A stretch of 33,779 nucleotides of DNA from Thermoplasmata archaeon (GTDB lineage: Archaea; Thermoplasmatota; Thermoplasmata; Lutacidiplasmatales; UBA184): positions 1 to 33,779 of the forward strand of contig JASHPY010000010.1 of NCBI GenBank assembly GCA_030037855.1, given 5' to 3'. Of this stretch, positions 1 through 9,236 are shown one piece after another (position 1 is the first letter of the stretch; every line of letters starts with the position of its first letter). Both the position numbers and the translations under genes were made by a program. Below the pieces are notes generated by a model. The model was not told the DNA's origin. It did not search any database and saw only the letters and a program-made list of their open reading frames with translations.

Positions 1-204
1 GCGGTCTGGGAGACGATCGCCGAGAAGAAGTTCGTCACCTACGACCTCGCGCTGCCGGGCTACACGCTGACGCCGGTGCCGCCGTCGACCTGCTCCGCCA
101 TGGCGGCCGAGATCGCCCGCAAGGTGCCGCTCGTCGACCTCGATACTCCGCTTCCGAAGCCCCGACCGGCGGGCGTCGGTACCGACCCCCACCTCGAGAA
201 CTGA
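1..204 (+). CDS. C-terminal fragment of a dehydrogenase, probably NADP-dependent isocitrate dehydrogenase (5' end outside window)
   Basis: Open frame from base 1 to TGA at 202-204: AVWETIAEKKFVTYDLALPGYTLTPVPPSTCSAMAAEIARKVP...; the ETIAEKKFVTYDLA motif resembles the IDH C-terminus (TIAEKKVTYDLARLM..TSEFADAI). Confidence 0.5.
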   Translation, partial: AVWETIAEKKFVTYDLALPGYTLTPVPPSTCSAMAAEIARKVPLVDLDTPLPKPRPAGVGTDPHLEN

Positions 205-266
205 CCGGCGTCCACGAGCGCACCTTTAAGCCACTCGGGACGCCCTTCTCTCCCGAGGGAGCCGGG

Positions 267-830
267 TTGTCGACTCCGAGAGCGATCCGCATCCCTCGGG
301 CGGGTTCCTCTCCCGCTACCGGCCCCGGGCCGACCGCCGAGGGCACGGAGCGTCCGGCCGCGGCCGCTTCGACGCCCAAGGTCGACCGACGCTACAACCA
401 GGCGGCGCTCGAACGCGCCCGCCGGCTGCTGGTCATCTATCTCGGGACCCTGATCGCGCTGTACGTCGCGTTCCTGGTGCTCGACCGCTCGGCCCCGGGC
501 GGAACGAGCGCGACGGCGGGCACGGGCCTACTCTACTTCAGCGGGATCGCCGCCGTCCTCGGTGTCGGCGGCATCTGGATCGCGCTCTCCCCCGCGCCCC
601 GCGCGATCGAGGTGAGCTCGACCTCCGTGGTCGTCGTGAGCGCGTGGGGCCGTCGGCACAAGTTTCCCCCGCTCGACGAGATCCGGGCGATCGTCGTCCG
701 GCGATTCCCGCGGAGCATCCTCGCGAGCCGAACGGTCGAGGTCGTCGAGGTCACCGATTCCGAGGGACGTCGCCGCACCTACCAGGTCGAGGAAGGGCTG
801 TTGCCGACCGACCGCCCACGGGGCCGATAG
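267..830 (+). CDS. Conserved hypothetical membrane protein, two TM segments followed by a soluble C-terminal domain
   Basis: TTG-start ORF of 187 aa; hydrophobic stretches LLVIYLGTLIALYVAFLVL and LLYFSGIAAVLGVGGIWIAL, then a beta-rich PH-like region. Confidence 0.6.
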   Translation: MSTPRAIRIPRAGSSPATGPGPTAEGTERPAAAASTPKVDRRYNQAALERARRLLVIYLGTLIALYVAFLVLDRSAPGGTSATAGTGLLYFSGIAAVLGVGGIWIALSPAPRAIEVSSTSVVVVSAWGRRHKFPPLDEIRAIVVRRFPRSILASRTVEVVEVTDSEGRRRTYQVEEGLLPTDRPRGR

Positions 831-837
831 CAAGGAG

Positions 838-1203
838 TCACTCGAGCAGGTCTTCGAGCTCGCTCGCGACCAGCGTGAGGAGCTGATCGAGCGCGCGGTT
901 TTTGAGCTCGGTGATCTGGCCGGCGTCCGTCTCCATCCGTGCGAGGAACTCATCCCCGTCGCGCACGAACGAGAGCGAGAGGACGTGGACGCGACCGTCC
1001 GCTCGGCGGACGACCGGCGTCGGGACCGAGGCCCCGGCCGTCGACGCGGCCCCCGCTTTTGCCGTCTTGGGCGGCTTCGCGGCCGGGCGCGAGGGCGCCT
1101 TCGGGGCGGGCCGGGCGGGCGGTTTCGCCGGAGGTTTCCGCGCGGGCGCGGACCGTCGAGCCGCCGGTTTCGCCTTCGGCTTCTGACGGCGACTGGAAGG
1201 CAT
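838..1203 (-). CDS. Small protein with Lys/Ala/Pro-rich (histone H1-like) N-terminal tail and short C-terminal domain
   Basis: 121 aa ORF MPSSRRQKPKAKPAARRSAPARKPPAKPPARPAPKAPSRPAAKPPKTAKAG... then VHVLSLSFVRDGDEFLARMETDAGQITELKNRALDQLLTLVASELEDLLE; TATA-like CTATTTATGG near 1238-1247. Confidence 0.65.
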   Translation of the reverse strand: MPSSRRQKPKAKPAARRSAPARKPPAKPPARPAPKAPSRPAAKPPKTAKAGAASTAGASVPTPVVRRADGRVHVLSLSFVRDGDEFLARMETDAGQITELKNRALDQLLTLVASELEDLLE

Positions 1204-1333
1204 TCGACGGCGCCTCGAAGCGGCCGCACCAAGCCCCCCTATTTATGGGTTCGGTCGCCGAAATCGCGCGATCGGCGGTGACCGCCGCTCGGGGCCAACA
1301 CCTATAGGCAGACCCCCGGTTCTCGAGACTCCG

Positions 1334-3169
1334 ATGAGCTCGGCGACGCCGGCGGGCGACCGTCGGCCGGCGAACGCGGTTCCGCTCGGCTCCGTCCGAC
1401 CCGAGACCGTCCTGTTTCTCGTCGGTCTCGCGCTCCTCCTCGTCTTCGTCGCGCTCGAGCCTTATCTCTCCTACGCGGTCTTCGGCTCGGACTCCGGCGA
1501 GTACTACGCGCTCACCTCGAGCCTTCTCACCACCGGGCACGTCCCGCTCGGCGCGGCGTACGGTGGCTGGGGCACCGCCTATCCCGACTTTCCGGGGATC
1601 TTCCTGCTCGCGGGGGCCGGCGCGGGAGCGCTCGGTCTCAACGCGTTCACCGCGCTCACGGTGATCATCCCGGTCGTTGCCGTGCTCTCGGTGTTCCCGC
1701 TCTTCCTCCTCTTCCGCCGCCTCTACCCGAACGACTCGGTCGCGCTCCTCGGAGCGGCGATCGCGTCCCTCGCGATGCCCCGGCTGTTCTCGATCGCGCA
1801 CCCGGCGCCGCTCGCGCTCGGCGACTTCCTCGGGGTCGCCGCGCTCTGGATGTTCCTCGAGAGCCGACGGGACGCCCGCTGGTTCCTCCCGCTGACGCTC
1901 ACCTCGGGGGCGCTGATCGTCACGCACCACCTTTCGACCTACTTCTTCGCGGTCGGGGCCCTCGGCAGCCTGCTGTTCCTCGAACTCTGGCGTCCCGGTC
2001 TCTGGAGCCGGCGATTTCCGGCGCGCGAGCTCGGCTTCCTCGGTGCGTTCGTCGTGGGCACGCTGCTCTTCTGGTTCGTCGGCACCACCTCGTTCGTCTC
2101 GAAGGTGATCCTCGCCGCGCTGCCCGCCGCGCTCGCGACCGCCCCGGTCGCGTTCGCGCTCCTCGCGGTGCTCGGGCTCGGCGCGGTCGGGCTCTCGACC
2201 CTCCTCATTTTCTGGCGCCGGCGGCTCGGCCCCCCGCGGCGCGCCTGGGTCCGGCTCCCGTCGGACCGGAGCGTGCTCCGCGACTTCGTGCTCATCCTCG
2301 TCGGCGTGTTCGGTGGCATCGCGCTGCTCCTCGTGGTCGCGCTGCCCGGCACGACGCAGAAGACCAGCGCGAGCGCGATCCTCTGGTTCGCCCCGGTGCT
2401 CGTGCTCGTGCTGTTCGCGAGCGGGAGTCGGCGTGCGCTCACGACCGCGCGACTCGGTCCGTTCGGCGTCACGTGGCTCGGCGCGCTCTCGCTCACGGCC
2501 GTGATCGCGCTCGGCGCGGGCGTCCTGCCGAGCTCGCCCCTCAGCGGGTACGCGGCGGCGATCCCGGCCTCCCGCTTCGCGGAGTACCTGTTCATCCCCC
2601 TCGGACTCCTGATCGCGGTCGGCCTCGCGCGCCTCGTCACGCGGGTCGGCGACCGATCGGGCCATCGCGCGTTCCTCGCCGCGAGCCTCGGGGTCGTCGT
2701 GCTGCTGGCCGCGAACGCGGCGATCGTGTATCCGCCGCAGGCCGACCTCGGGGGGTTCGAGGAGGGCCTCACGCACGGGGACGCCGGCATCTGGCTCTGG
2801 ATCGGCCTCGCCGAGCCCCGGTCCGCGGTCGTCGCGAGCGACCATCGACTGAGCTCGATGATCTTCGGCTTTGACGGGAACCCCGCCACGTGGGACCAGA
2901 CCCCGGCGCTGTTCACCGGCTCGAACTGGACGAGCGCGGCCGCCGAGTTACGCGCCTCCGACGCGCCGCTCGCACCCGCCCGACCGGTCGACCTCGTGGC
3001 CGTCGACTCCGTGATGTACGGCGGGGTCGCGCTGAACCCGTCCGCCGCCGCGATCCCGCTGAGCGAGGAAGCGATCGGCTGGTTCGGCGGCCTGCCGTTC
3101 GTCCTGCTCTACGAGAACGGATTGAACGTCGTCTACCTCGTCGACGCGACGTACCTTCCGCCGGGATAG
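1334..3169 (+). CDS. Large polytopic membrane protein, glycosyltransferase-like (GT-C/dolichyl-phosphate-mannose transferase type)
   Basis: 611 aa ORF with about 12 hydrophobic segments; early SDSGEYYALTSSLL acidic loop after TM1 typical of GT-C fold proteins. Confidence 0.6.
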   Translation: MSSATPAGDRRPANAVPLGSVRPETVLFLVGLALLLVFVALEPYLSYAVFGSDSGEYYALTSSLLTTGHVPLGAAYGGWGTAYPDFPGIFLLAGAGAGALGLNAFTALTVIIPVVAVLSVFPLFLLFRRLYPNDSVALLGAAIASLAMPRLFSIAHPAPLALGDFLGVAALWMFLESRRDARWFLPLTLTSGALIVTHHLSTYFFAVGALGSLLFLELWRPGLWSRRFPARELGFLGAFVVGTLLFWFVGTTSFVSKVILAALPAALATAPVAFALLAVLGLGAVGLSTLLIFWRRRLGPPRRAWVRLPSDRSVLRDFVLILVGVFGGIALLLVVALPGTTQKTSASAILWFAPVLVLVLFASGSRRALTTARLGPFGVTWLGALSLTAVIALGAGVLPSSPLSGYAAAIPASRFAEYLFIPLGLLIAVGLARLVTRVGDRSGHRAFLAASLGVVVLLAANAAIVYPPQADLGGFEEGLTHGDAGIWLWIGLAEPRSAVVASDHRLSSMIFGFDGNPATWDQTPALFTGSNWTSAAAELRASDAPLAPARPVDLVAVDSVMYGGVALNPSAAAIPLSEEAIGWFGGLPFVLLYENGLNVVYLVDATYLPPG

Positions 3170-3876
3170 GGCGCGACGGAACCGTCGCGTCGCCACAGCT
3201 CGATCGGGCACCGTCCGACGGCGGCGAGTTCGCCGATCAGCCGTTCCGCCCAGGCGAGCTTCGCGAGCTTGCGCTGGCGGGCGACGGGGTCGGCGTCCTC
3301 GGCCGCGCGGAAGTCGAACCCCCACAGCCGGATCCGCCGGGCTCCGACGTGCTCGGCTAAGAAGACGGCCCGGTCGCCGTCCGTGAATCCCCCGACGTCG
3401 ACGAGCGCCCCGCGCGGGGGCCCGGCCCACGACCCCGCGAGCTCGGAAGGGAACTGGGGGACCCACTCCTCGATCGCCGATAGGTTGTCGCCGTGCGCGT
3501 GGACGACCACGAGAGCTCCGCGACGGTTCGCGCCGACCTCGGTCGCGAGCGGACCGTCGAGGTCGGTCGTGACGACCGCCGGTACGATCCCCGCATCGAG
3601 GCACGTCGCCGCGGCCCCGTCCGCGGCGACCACCGCGGGGGCCGGCCGCTCCGCCGAGAGCCGCCAGAGGGGGGGAGGTCCGGCGCCGGGGGCGAGCCCG
3701 ACCACCACGACGTCCCGCCCCGAGAGCCGCCGGCCGACCCGGTCGAGCGGGGCGACGCGCGCGGCGGGGGAGAGGAGCTCCTCCAGGCGAGCCGCCGACC
3801 GCACTTCCCGTTCGAAGGGAAAGCCGAAGTCGCGGGCGATCGCCTCGTACCGTGGAGCCCACGTCGGGTACTCCAT
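3133..3876 (-). CDS. mptE: 6-hydroxymethyl-7,8-dihydropterin pyrophosphokinase MptE-like (DUF115)
   Basis: 247 aa; VVVVGLAPG, VVAADGAAATCLDAGIVPAVVTTDLDG, VVVHAHGDNLSAIEEWVP, LWGFDF motifs of archaeal MptE/DUF115. Confidence 0.8.
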   Translation of the reverse strand: MEYPTWAPRYEAIARDFGFPFEREVRSAARLEELLSPAARVAPLDRVGRRLSGRDVVVVGLAPGAGPPPLWRLSAERPAPAVVAADGAAATCLDAGIVPAVVTTDLDGPLATEVGANRRGALVVVHAHGDNLSAIEEWVPQFPSELAGSWAGPPRGALVDVGGFTDGDRAVFLAEHVGARRIRLWGFDFRAAEDADPVARQRKLAKLAWAERLIGELAAVGRCPIELWRRDGSVAPYPGGRYVASTR

Positions 3877-3944
3877 TTCGGGCCGAGAACTCGACCGACG
3901 CCTTATAATCTGGACGCTGCTCTTCCGCCGATAGGGTTACCGCC

Positions 3945-5072
3945 GTGATGCGACCGTTGGCTCAAGAGATCCTCTCCCACCTGCCGGGCGATTCGAAGCG
4001 TGGCTCCGAAGCGGCGCCGCCTCCCCAGAACGACGACGCGGAGCTCGAGGCGGTCCTCGCGTCCCTCAAGACGAACATCAAGGTCGTCGGGTGCGGGGGC
4101 GGCGGGTGCAACACGATCAACCGTCTCGCGGAGGAGGGGCTCGGCGGGGCCGACATGGTCGCCTGCAACACCGACGCGCAGCACCTGCTCGCGATCCACT
4201 CCCCGAAGAAGATCCTGCTCGGACGACGGCTGACCCGCGGGCTCGGCGCCGGCGCGCTTCCGCAGGTCGGCGAGCAGGCCGCGAAGGAGGCCGAGGACGA
4301 GATCAAGAAGTCGCTCGCGAACTCCGACATGGTGTTCATCACGCTCGGCCTGGGCGGTGGGACCGGGACCGGGTCCGCTCCCGTGGTCGCGCAGTGCGCG
4401 AAGGACGCGAACGGGGGCAACCCGCTCACGATCGCGGTGTGCACGTTGCCGTTCGCCTCCGAGGGACTCGTACGGGCCGAGAACGCGATGTGGGGCCTCG
4501 AGCGCCTCCGGGCCTCGATCGACACGGTCATCACGATCCCGAACGACCGATTGCTCGAGCTCGTCCCTCGCCTCCCGATCCAGACCGCGTTCAAGGTCGC
4601 GGATTCCGTGCTCGCGCGGGCGATCCGCGGGATCACCGAGATCATCACGCGGCCGGGCCTCGTGAACCTCGACTTCAACGACCTCCGCACGATCATGAAG
4701 GGCGGGGGCGTCGCGCTGATCGGGATCGGCGAGTCCGAAAGCGAGAACCGCGCCGAGGACGCGGTGCTCGAGGCGATCAACTCCCCGCTGCTCCGGGTCG
4801 ACATCGCGGGGGCGTCCGGCGCGCTCATCAACGTCACCGGCGGGCCGGACATGACCGTGAGCGAGGCGCAGAAGGCGGCGGAGGTCGTCCAGAAGGCGAT
4901 CAGCCCGACCGCGCGCATCATCTGGGGCGCGGCGGTCGACCCGACGATGCAGAGCACGATCCGCGTGATGCTGGTGGTGACCGGAGTTAAATCCCCCCAG
5001 ATTTTCGGTGGGGCGCCGACGGGGTCAGGTCCCGGCAAGAGGTCGGGACCGGACCTTGACGTCGTGCACTAG
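3945..5072 (+). CDS. ftsZ: Cell division protein FtsZ (probably FtsZ1 by neighbourhood)
   Basis: [44 protein letters not shown] tubulin/FtsZ signature, [12 protein letters not shown] at 3948 immediately after the GTG at 3945. Confidence 0.95.
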   Translation: MMRPLAQEILSHLPGDSKRGSEAAPPPQNDDAELEAVLASLKTNIKVVGCGGGGCNTINRLAEEGLGGADMVACNTDAQHLLAIHSPKKILLGRRLTRGLGAGALPQVGEQAAKEAEDEIKKSLANSDMVFITLGLGGGTGTGSAPVVAQCAKDANGGNPLTIAVCTLPFASEGLVRAENAMWGLERLRASIDTVITIPNDRLLELVPRLPIQTAFKVADSVLARAIRGITEIITRPGLVNLDFNDLRTIMKGGGVALIGIGESESENRAEDAVLEAINSPLLRVDIAGASGALINVTGGPDMTVSEAQKAAEVVQKAISPTARIIWGAAVDPTMQSTIRVMLVVTGVKSPQIFGGAPTGSGPGKRSGPDLDVVH

Positions 5073-5080
5073 GGTCCCCG

Positions 5081-5323
5081 ATGGCATTCCTCGACCGCGC
5101 ACGACGCGCCCAGGACAACTTCGACGGACGTCTCCGGACGTTCGGCCACGGCAAGTACGGCCGGATCCTCCGAATGGCGCGGCGGCCGACCCAGGAGGAG
5201 TACGTCAAGGTCCTCGAGGTGACCGCGCTCGGCGCGGTGCTGATCGGCCTCACGGGGTTCGGGATCTACATCTTCTTCACTCAGGCGGGACCGTGGCTGT
5301 GGACCAGCCTCTCGGGCCTCTAG
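5081..5323 (+). CDS. secE: Preprotein translocase subunit SecE (Sec61-gamma)
   Basis: 80 aa; RPTQEEYVKVLEVTALGAVLIGLTGFGIYIFF single-TM SecE pattern, upstream of spt5. Confidence 0.9.
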   Translation: MAFLDRARRAQDNFDGRLRTFGHGKYGRILRMARRPTQEEYVKVLEVTALGAVLIGLTGFGIYIFFTQAGPWLWTSLSGL

Positions 5324-5354
5324 GCCGTCCGCGGGCGCGAGGGGAAGGGGAGCC

Positions 5355-6350
5355 ATGACCGCGAACGAGGACGAAGGCATCGGTCTCCTCTCCGGCACGC
5401 CGCCCGTGGTCGCGGAGAAGAAGGGCGAGCCCGCCCCGGTTCCGGCCGTCGCCGCGCCGGCCCCCGTGGTCGCTCCGCCCGCCCCGAAGCCCCAGGTCTC
5501 GACGATGCTCACCCTCAAGGCGGTCGAGGAGGCGCCCCGCGAGGTCACGGCCGGCACCGTCACGACCCTCTCCGCGGTGCTGACGAACAAGTCGGCGGAG
5601 TCGCTCACGGTCCCGGTCGGGATCGAGGTCGCGTACACCTCCACCTACCCCGGTGAGGGCGCGGAATGGCCGGCCCGATGGACGCCCCCCGGGAAGCGGA
5701 CGTCGACCGAGCTGTTCGCGCGCAAGATCACGGTCCCGATCACGATCCTTCCCGGCGCCGGCGTGCCGCTCTCGTTCGAGATCACGGCACCGGTCGGGGT
5801 CCGTTACGGCGACCGGGTCGAGGTCCGGCTCTCGGTCTCGGACCCGGACGGGAGCCCGGTGCTCCGGCTCACGCTCGCGTCGGTCGCGCGTCAGGCGGTC
5901 CTCGCGATCAAGACGTCGCGCGGCTACGAGCGCGAGGTCGCGGACACGCTGCTCGCCCGCGCGGACGAGAAGGCGGATGTCGTCTTCGCGCTCCTCGTGC
6001 CGTCCTCGCTCCGCGGCTACGTGTTCGCGGAGGGGATGAGCTTCGAGGGCGTCCGCGAGATGCTGAAGGGGATCCGGAAGGCCCGCGGCCTCGTGGACGG
6101 CGAGACGACCTTGAAGGAGGTCGAGCCGCTCCTCGTCCCGAAGATCACGGTCGAAGGGTTCGTCGAGGGCGCCATCGTCGAGCTTATCTCGGGACCGTTC
6201 AAGGGCGAGAAGGCCCGCGTGAAGAAGATCGACCAGGCGAAGGAGGAGATCACGGTGGAGCTCATCGAGGCCGTCGTTCCGATCCCGGTCACGGTGCGGG
6301 GCGACCACGTCCGCATGCTCGAGAAGGGAGGCGGCAAGAGTGGCGGATGA
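5355..6350 (+). CDS. spt5: Transcription elongation factor Spt5/NusG with long N-terminal extension
   Basis: C-terminal part AILAIKTSRGYEREVADTLLARA...GYVFAEG...KITVEGFVEGAIVELISGPFKGEKARVKKIDQAKEEITVELIEAVVPIPVTVRGDHVRML = NGN plus KOW; N-terminal ~180 aa is an Ala/Pro linker plus beta-rich domain. Confidence 0.9.
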   Translation: MTANEDEGIGLLSGTPPVVAEKKGEPAPVPAVAAPAPVVAPPAPKPQVSTMLTLKAVEEAPREVTAGTVTTLSAVLTNKSAESLTVPVGIEVAYTSTYPGEGAEWPARWTPPGKRTSTELFARKITVPITILPGAGVPLSFEITAPVGVRYGDRVEVRLSVSDPDGSPVLRLTLASVARQAVLAIKTSRGYEREVADTLLARADEKADVVFALLVPSSLRGYVFAEGMSFEGVREMLKGIRKARGLVDGETTLKEVEPLLVPKITVEGFVEGAIVELISGPFKGEKARVKKIDQAKEEITVELIEAVVPIPVTVRGDHVRMLEKGGGKSGG

Positions 6351-6807
6351 GGTGAGCGTCCTCGTCGAGGGCGGGAAGGCCGCGGCGGGGGCCACGCTCG
6401 GCTCGGCGCTCGGCCCGCTCGGCGTCAACGTCGGTCAGGTCGTCGCTCAGATCAACGCGGAGACCAAGCAGTTCGCGGGGATGCGCGTCCCCGTCGTCAT
6501 CAAGGTCAACCCGTCGAACCGGACGTTCACGCTCGTCGTCGGCCGGCCTCCGGTCGCCGCGCTCCTGTTGAAGGAGGCGGGGAAGGAGAAGGGGTCGGGG
6601 AAGCCGAACTCGGAGGTGATCGGGGACGTCTCGCTCGACGCCGTCCGCCGGATCGCGACCGCGAAGGGCGAGGACCTGGAGGGCCGGTCGGTGGAGGAGC
6701 AGATGAACCAGGTGATCGGCACTTGCGTGTCGCTCGGTCTCACGGTCGGCGGGGAGGACCCGCGGGCGGTGCTGAAGGCCCGGGTCGCCGCCCGGGGCGC
6801 GCGATGA
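6340..6807 (+). CDS. rpl11: 50S ribosomal protein L11
   Basis: 155 aa, GTG start overlapping spt5; VLVEGGKAAAGATLGSALGPLGVNVGQVVAQINAETKQFAGMRVPVVIKV typical archaeal L11. Confidence 0.95.
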   Translation: MADEVSVLVEGGKAAAGATLGSALGPLGVNVGQVVAQINAETKQFAGMRVPVVIKVNPSNRTFTLVVGRPPVAALLLKEAGKEKGSGKPNSEVIGDVSLDAVRRIATAKGEDLEGRSVEEQMNQVIGTCVSLGLTVGGEDPRAVLKARVAARGAR

Positions 6808-7097
6808 TCGGGCCCGGGGGGACGCCGCCGGACCTCGCGAACGCGGAGATCGTCGACTACGAGCCGGTCGGCGGCGACGGGAAGGTCCGTCTCAAGCTGA
6901 AGGACGGGTCGATCGTCGAGATCCGACTCGAGATCATGAACATCCTTCGGGCCGGCAACGACCCGAACACCGGGCTTCCGTCGTACGTCGTCCAGTCGGC
7001 GCCGCTCGTGCGCCTGGTCGAGTGCCCGAAGGAGCTGCGGAAGCCGCCGCTCCGCCCGAGCGCGAAGGACTCGAAGGCCGCGACCGGTTTCGGTTAG
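6804..7097 (+). CDS. Conserved hypothetical protein (97 aa) translationally coupled to rpl11
   Basis: ATG at 6804 overlaps the rpl11 TGA (ATGA); IVDYEPVGGDGKVRLKLKDGSIVEIRLEIMNILRAGNDPNTGLPSYVVQS. Confidence 0.75.
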   Translation: MIGPGGTPPDLANAEIVDYEPVGGDGKVRLKLKDGSIVEIRLEIMNILRAGNDPNTGLPSYVVQSAPLVRLVECPKELRKPPLRPSAKDSKAATGFG

Positions 7098-7153
7098 CGC
7101 GGTCGACGCGCCGACCCGTTGCTTCTTGAGCTCGCCGGGGGTGGCCCCGCCCG

Positions 7154-8626
7154 ATGGCAAAGTCTCCCTCGGACCCCGAGCAACTCACGCGTCGCTGGAT
7201 GCGCCGGTTCAAGGTGCCGGGCGCGGTCGTGGGGATCGTCGAGCGGGGACGCCGCCCGATCCTGCGCGGCTACGGGTACCGGAACCGGGAGGCCCGATTG
7301 CCGGCGACGCCGCGCACGATGTTCGGCCTCGCCTCGGTCACGAAGTCGTTCACCGCGATGGCGATCCTCCGCCTCGCCGAGGACGGCCGGCTCTCGGTGC
7401 GTGACCCGATCGTCCGCCACCTGCCGGAGTTCGCCACACCCGAGCGACGGGCCTCCCGCCGGATCACGATCCACCATTTCCTCACCCACACCTCGGGCCT
7501 CCCGCCGCTCCCCTCGATCTACTACACCACGATCCGGAGCACCCGCGACGACCCGCCCTACGACCCGGCGGTCGCCCGGAAGGTCGGAATCGACCCGGAG
7601 CACGTTCCGATCGACACCTACGAACAGATCCTCGACTACCTGCGGACGACGCGCTACCGACTGCTCGGCGCGCCGGGTCGGTTCTTCAGCTACTCGAACG
7701 AGGGATTCGGGCTGCTCGGGGCGGTGATCGAGCGGGTCACCGGCCGCTCGTACGAGAGCTACGTCGAGGAGGCCGTGCTGCGCCCCGCGGGGATGCGTTC
7801 CACGAGCTTCGACCCCGGGATCCTGTTCCGGCAGCCCGAGGTGACGATCCTGTACTCCCCCCGTCGGGCCGGTCGGCGGCACGGCCTCGTCCCGTCCGAG
7901 ACCTGGTGGGGCGAGACGTGCCTGCGGGCGGCGGGTGGGCTCCGCTCGAACGTCGACGACCTGAGCCGATACCTCGAGATCTACCTCCACGCGGGGAAGG
8001 TCGATGGCGAGCGAGTCCTCCGGCCGAGCTCCGTCGCGCAGATGATGCGACCGTACGCCGGGCTCGAGGGCGGCGTCTCGTACGGGTACGGGGTCGAAGT
8101 CCGTCCGGACTATCACGGGACCCCGCTCGTCTTCCATAGCGGCGGCCTGCCCGGGGTTTCCTCGCTGTTCGCGGTCGCGCCGAAGCGCGGCGTCGCGGCG
8201 GTGATCCTCACGAACGTCGAAGGAGGGTCGGTTGCGGTTCCGCTGCTCGCGGCCCTCAACGGTCGTCTCGGGCTTCCGCTGCGGAGCTCGCTATTCGAGC
8301 CACCGGAAGAGACGACGCCCCCGAAGTCGCTCGCGGAGTACGACGGCTGGTTCTGTTCGGGGGAGGGGATCTGGGTCCGTTCGACCGACCGGGGCGATCA
8401 CCTTCGATTCGACTTCCGTGGCATCGAGCTCACGTTCCGGGACCTCCGGTTCCGACCGGCCGGTCGAGACCGGTTCGTCACCCGAATCGGGGGTCAGACC
8501 GGTCAGGTGCGCTTCGAGCGGGATGCCCGCGGCCGGGTCTGGGCGCTCTTCCTGGGCCACCGACTCCTCCGCCGCCGCTCCCCGGCCGACCTCCGCCGGG
8601 CGCGGCGCGGTCGGCTCGAGTGGTAG
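7154..8626 (+). CDS. Serine hydrolase, beta-lactamase/penicillin-binding-protein-like (class C fold)
   Basis: 490 aa; SVTKSFTAMAIL (SxxK), YSNEGFGLLGAVIE (YxN), HSGGLPGVSS (HxG). Confidence 0.9.
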   Translation: MAKSPSDPEQLTRRWMRRFKVPGAVVGIVERGRRPILRGYGYRNREARLPATPRTMFGLASVTKSFTAMAILRLAEDGRLSVRDPIVRHLPEFATPERRASRRITIHHFLTHTSGLPPLPSIYYTTIRSTRDDPPYDPAVARKVGIDPEHVPIDTYEQILDYLRTTRYRLLGAPGRFFSYSNEGFGLLGAVIERVTGRSYESYVEEAVLRPAGMRSTSFDPGILFRQPEVTILYSPRRAGRRHGLVPSETWWGETCLRAAGGLRSNVDDLSRYLEIYLHAGKVDGERVLRPSSVAQMMRPYAGLEGGVSYGYGVEVRPDYHGTPLVFHSGGLPGVSSLFAVAPKRGVAAVILTNVEGGSVAVPLLAALNGRLGLPLRSSLFEPPEETTPPKSLAEYDGWFCSGEGIWVRSTDRGDHLRFDFRGIELTFRDLRFRPAGRDRFVTRIGGQTGQVRFERDARGRVWALFLGHRLLRRRSPADLRRARRGRLEW

Positions 8627-8676
8627 GTGCGCGGTTCTAGCGCAACGCCTATACTCCCCCACTTCGTCGCACGCTC

Positions 8677-8994
8677 GTGGTCGATGTGCAGAACACACCG
8701 GCCGTCCCGCCCACGGACTACGGCGGGGACGAGCGAGCGGGCTACCTGTTCGCGGGGGGCACGATGATCCTGCTCGGCTGGGGGGTGGGCGTCGCGCTCA
8801 ACCTGGTCCTCCACCACATGGCCCCCGCCGGGGGCCTCACGGTCGCCGGCATCTGGTTCGGCCGCACGGTCGGTACCTACGCGTGGGCCGCGGCCGCCTT
8901 CGGGTTCGTCACGGGCGCGGTCGGGGTCGGCCTGCTCGCGGTCGGGCGAGCGACGCCGAAGGGCCGGCTCGTCCTGCCCGGCTCGGACTACTGA
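8677..8994 (+). CDS. Small membrane protein, 2-3 TM segments
   Basis: GTG-start 105 aa ORF, TATA-like CCTATACTC about 25 bp upstream (leaderless); hydrophobic segments. Confidence 0.6.
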   Translation: MVDVQNTPAVPPTDYGGDERAGYLFAGGTMILLGWGVGVALNLVLHHMAPAGGLTVAGIWFGRTVGTYAWAAAAFGFVTGAVGVGLLAVGRATPKGRLVLPGSDY

Positions 8995-9209
8995 GCCCGG
9001 CCGAGACCCGGAGGACGCGGGCGGGCCGCCGCCCGTCGCGAGGGTGGGGTCCGCGCCGAGACGGGGCTCTTCGCGTTCTTCAGCGTCGCCGCGCAGTCGG
9101 AGCAGACCCGCTCGTCGGCGTCCAGGTCGTTGCGGCAGAACGTCCGCCCACAGACGGTACAACCCAACGACGCGGGAAGTCCGCATCGCGCGCACTGGCC
9201 GACGAGCAC
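8988..9209 (-). CDS. Small zinc-finger/zinc-ribbon protein
   Basis: 73 aa with CARCGLPASLGCTVCGRTFCRNDLDADERVCSDC (three CxxC-type pairs). Confidence 0.7.
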   Translation of the reverse strand: MLVGQCARCGLPASLGCTVCGRTFCRNDLDADERVCSDCAATLKNAKSPVSARTPPSRRAAARPRPPGLGRAQ

Positions 9210-9236
9210 CGGTAAGTTCCCTCCCGGAAAGGAACC

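Noticed and set aside
950-2845. 631 aa minus-strand ORF antisense to the membrane glycosyltransferase-like gene
   Set aside because: Arg/Glu/Asp-rich, low-complexity shadow ORF typical of high-GC DNA; the plus-strand gene has a credible hydrophobic pattern.
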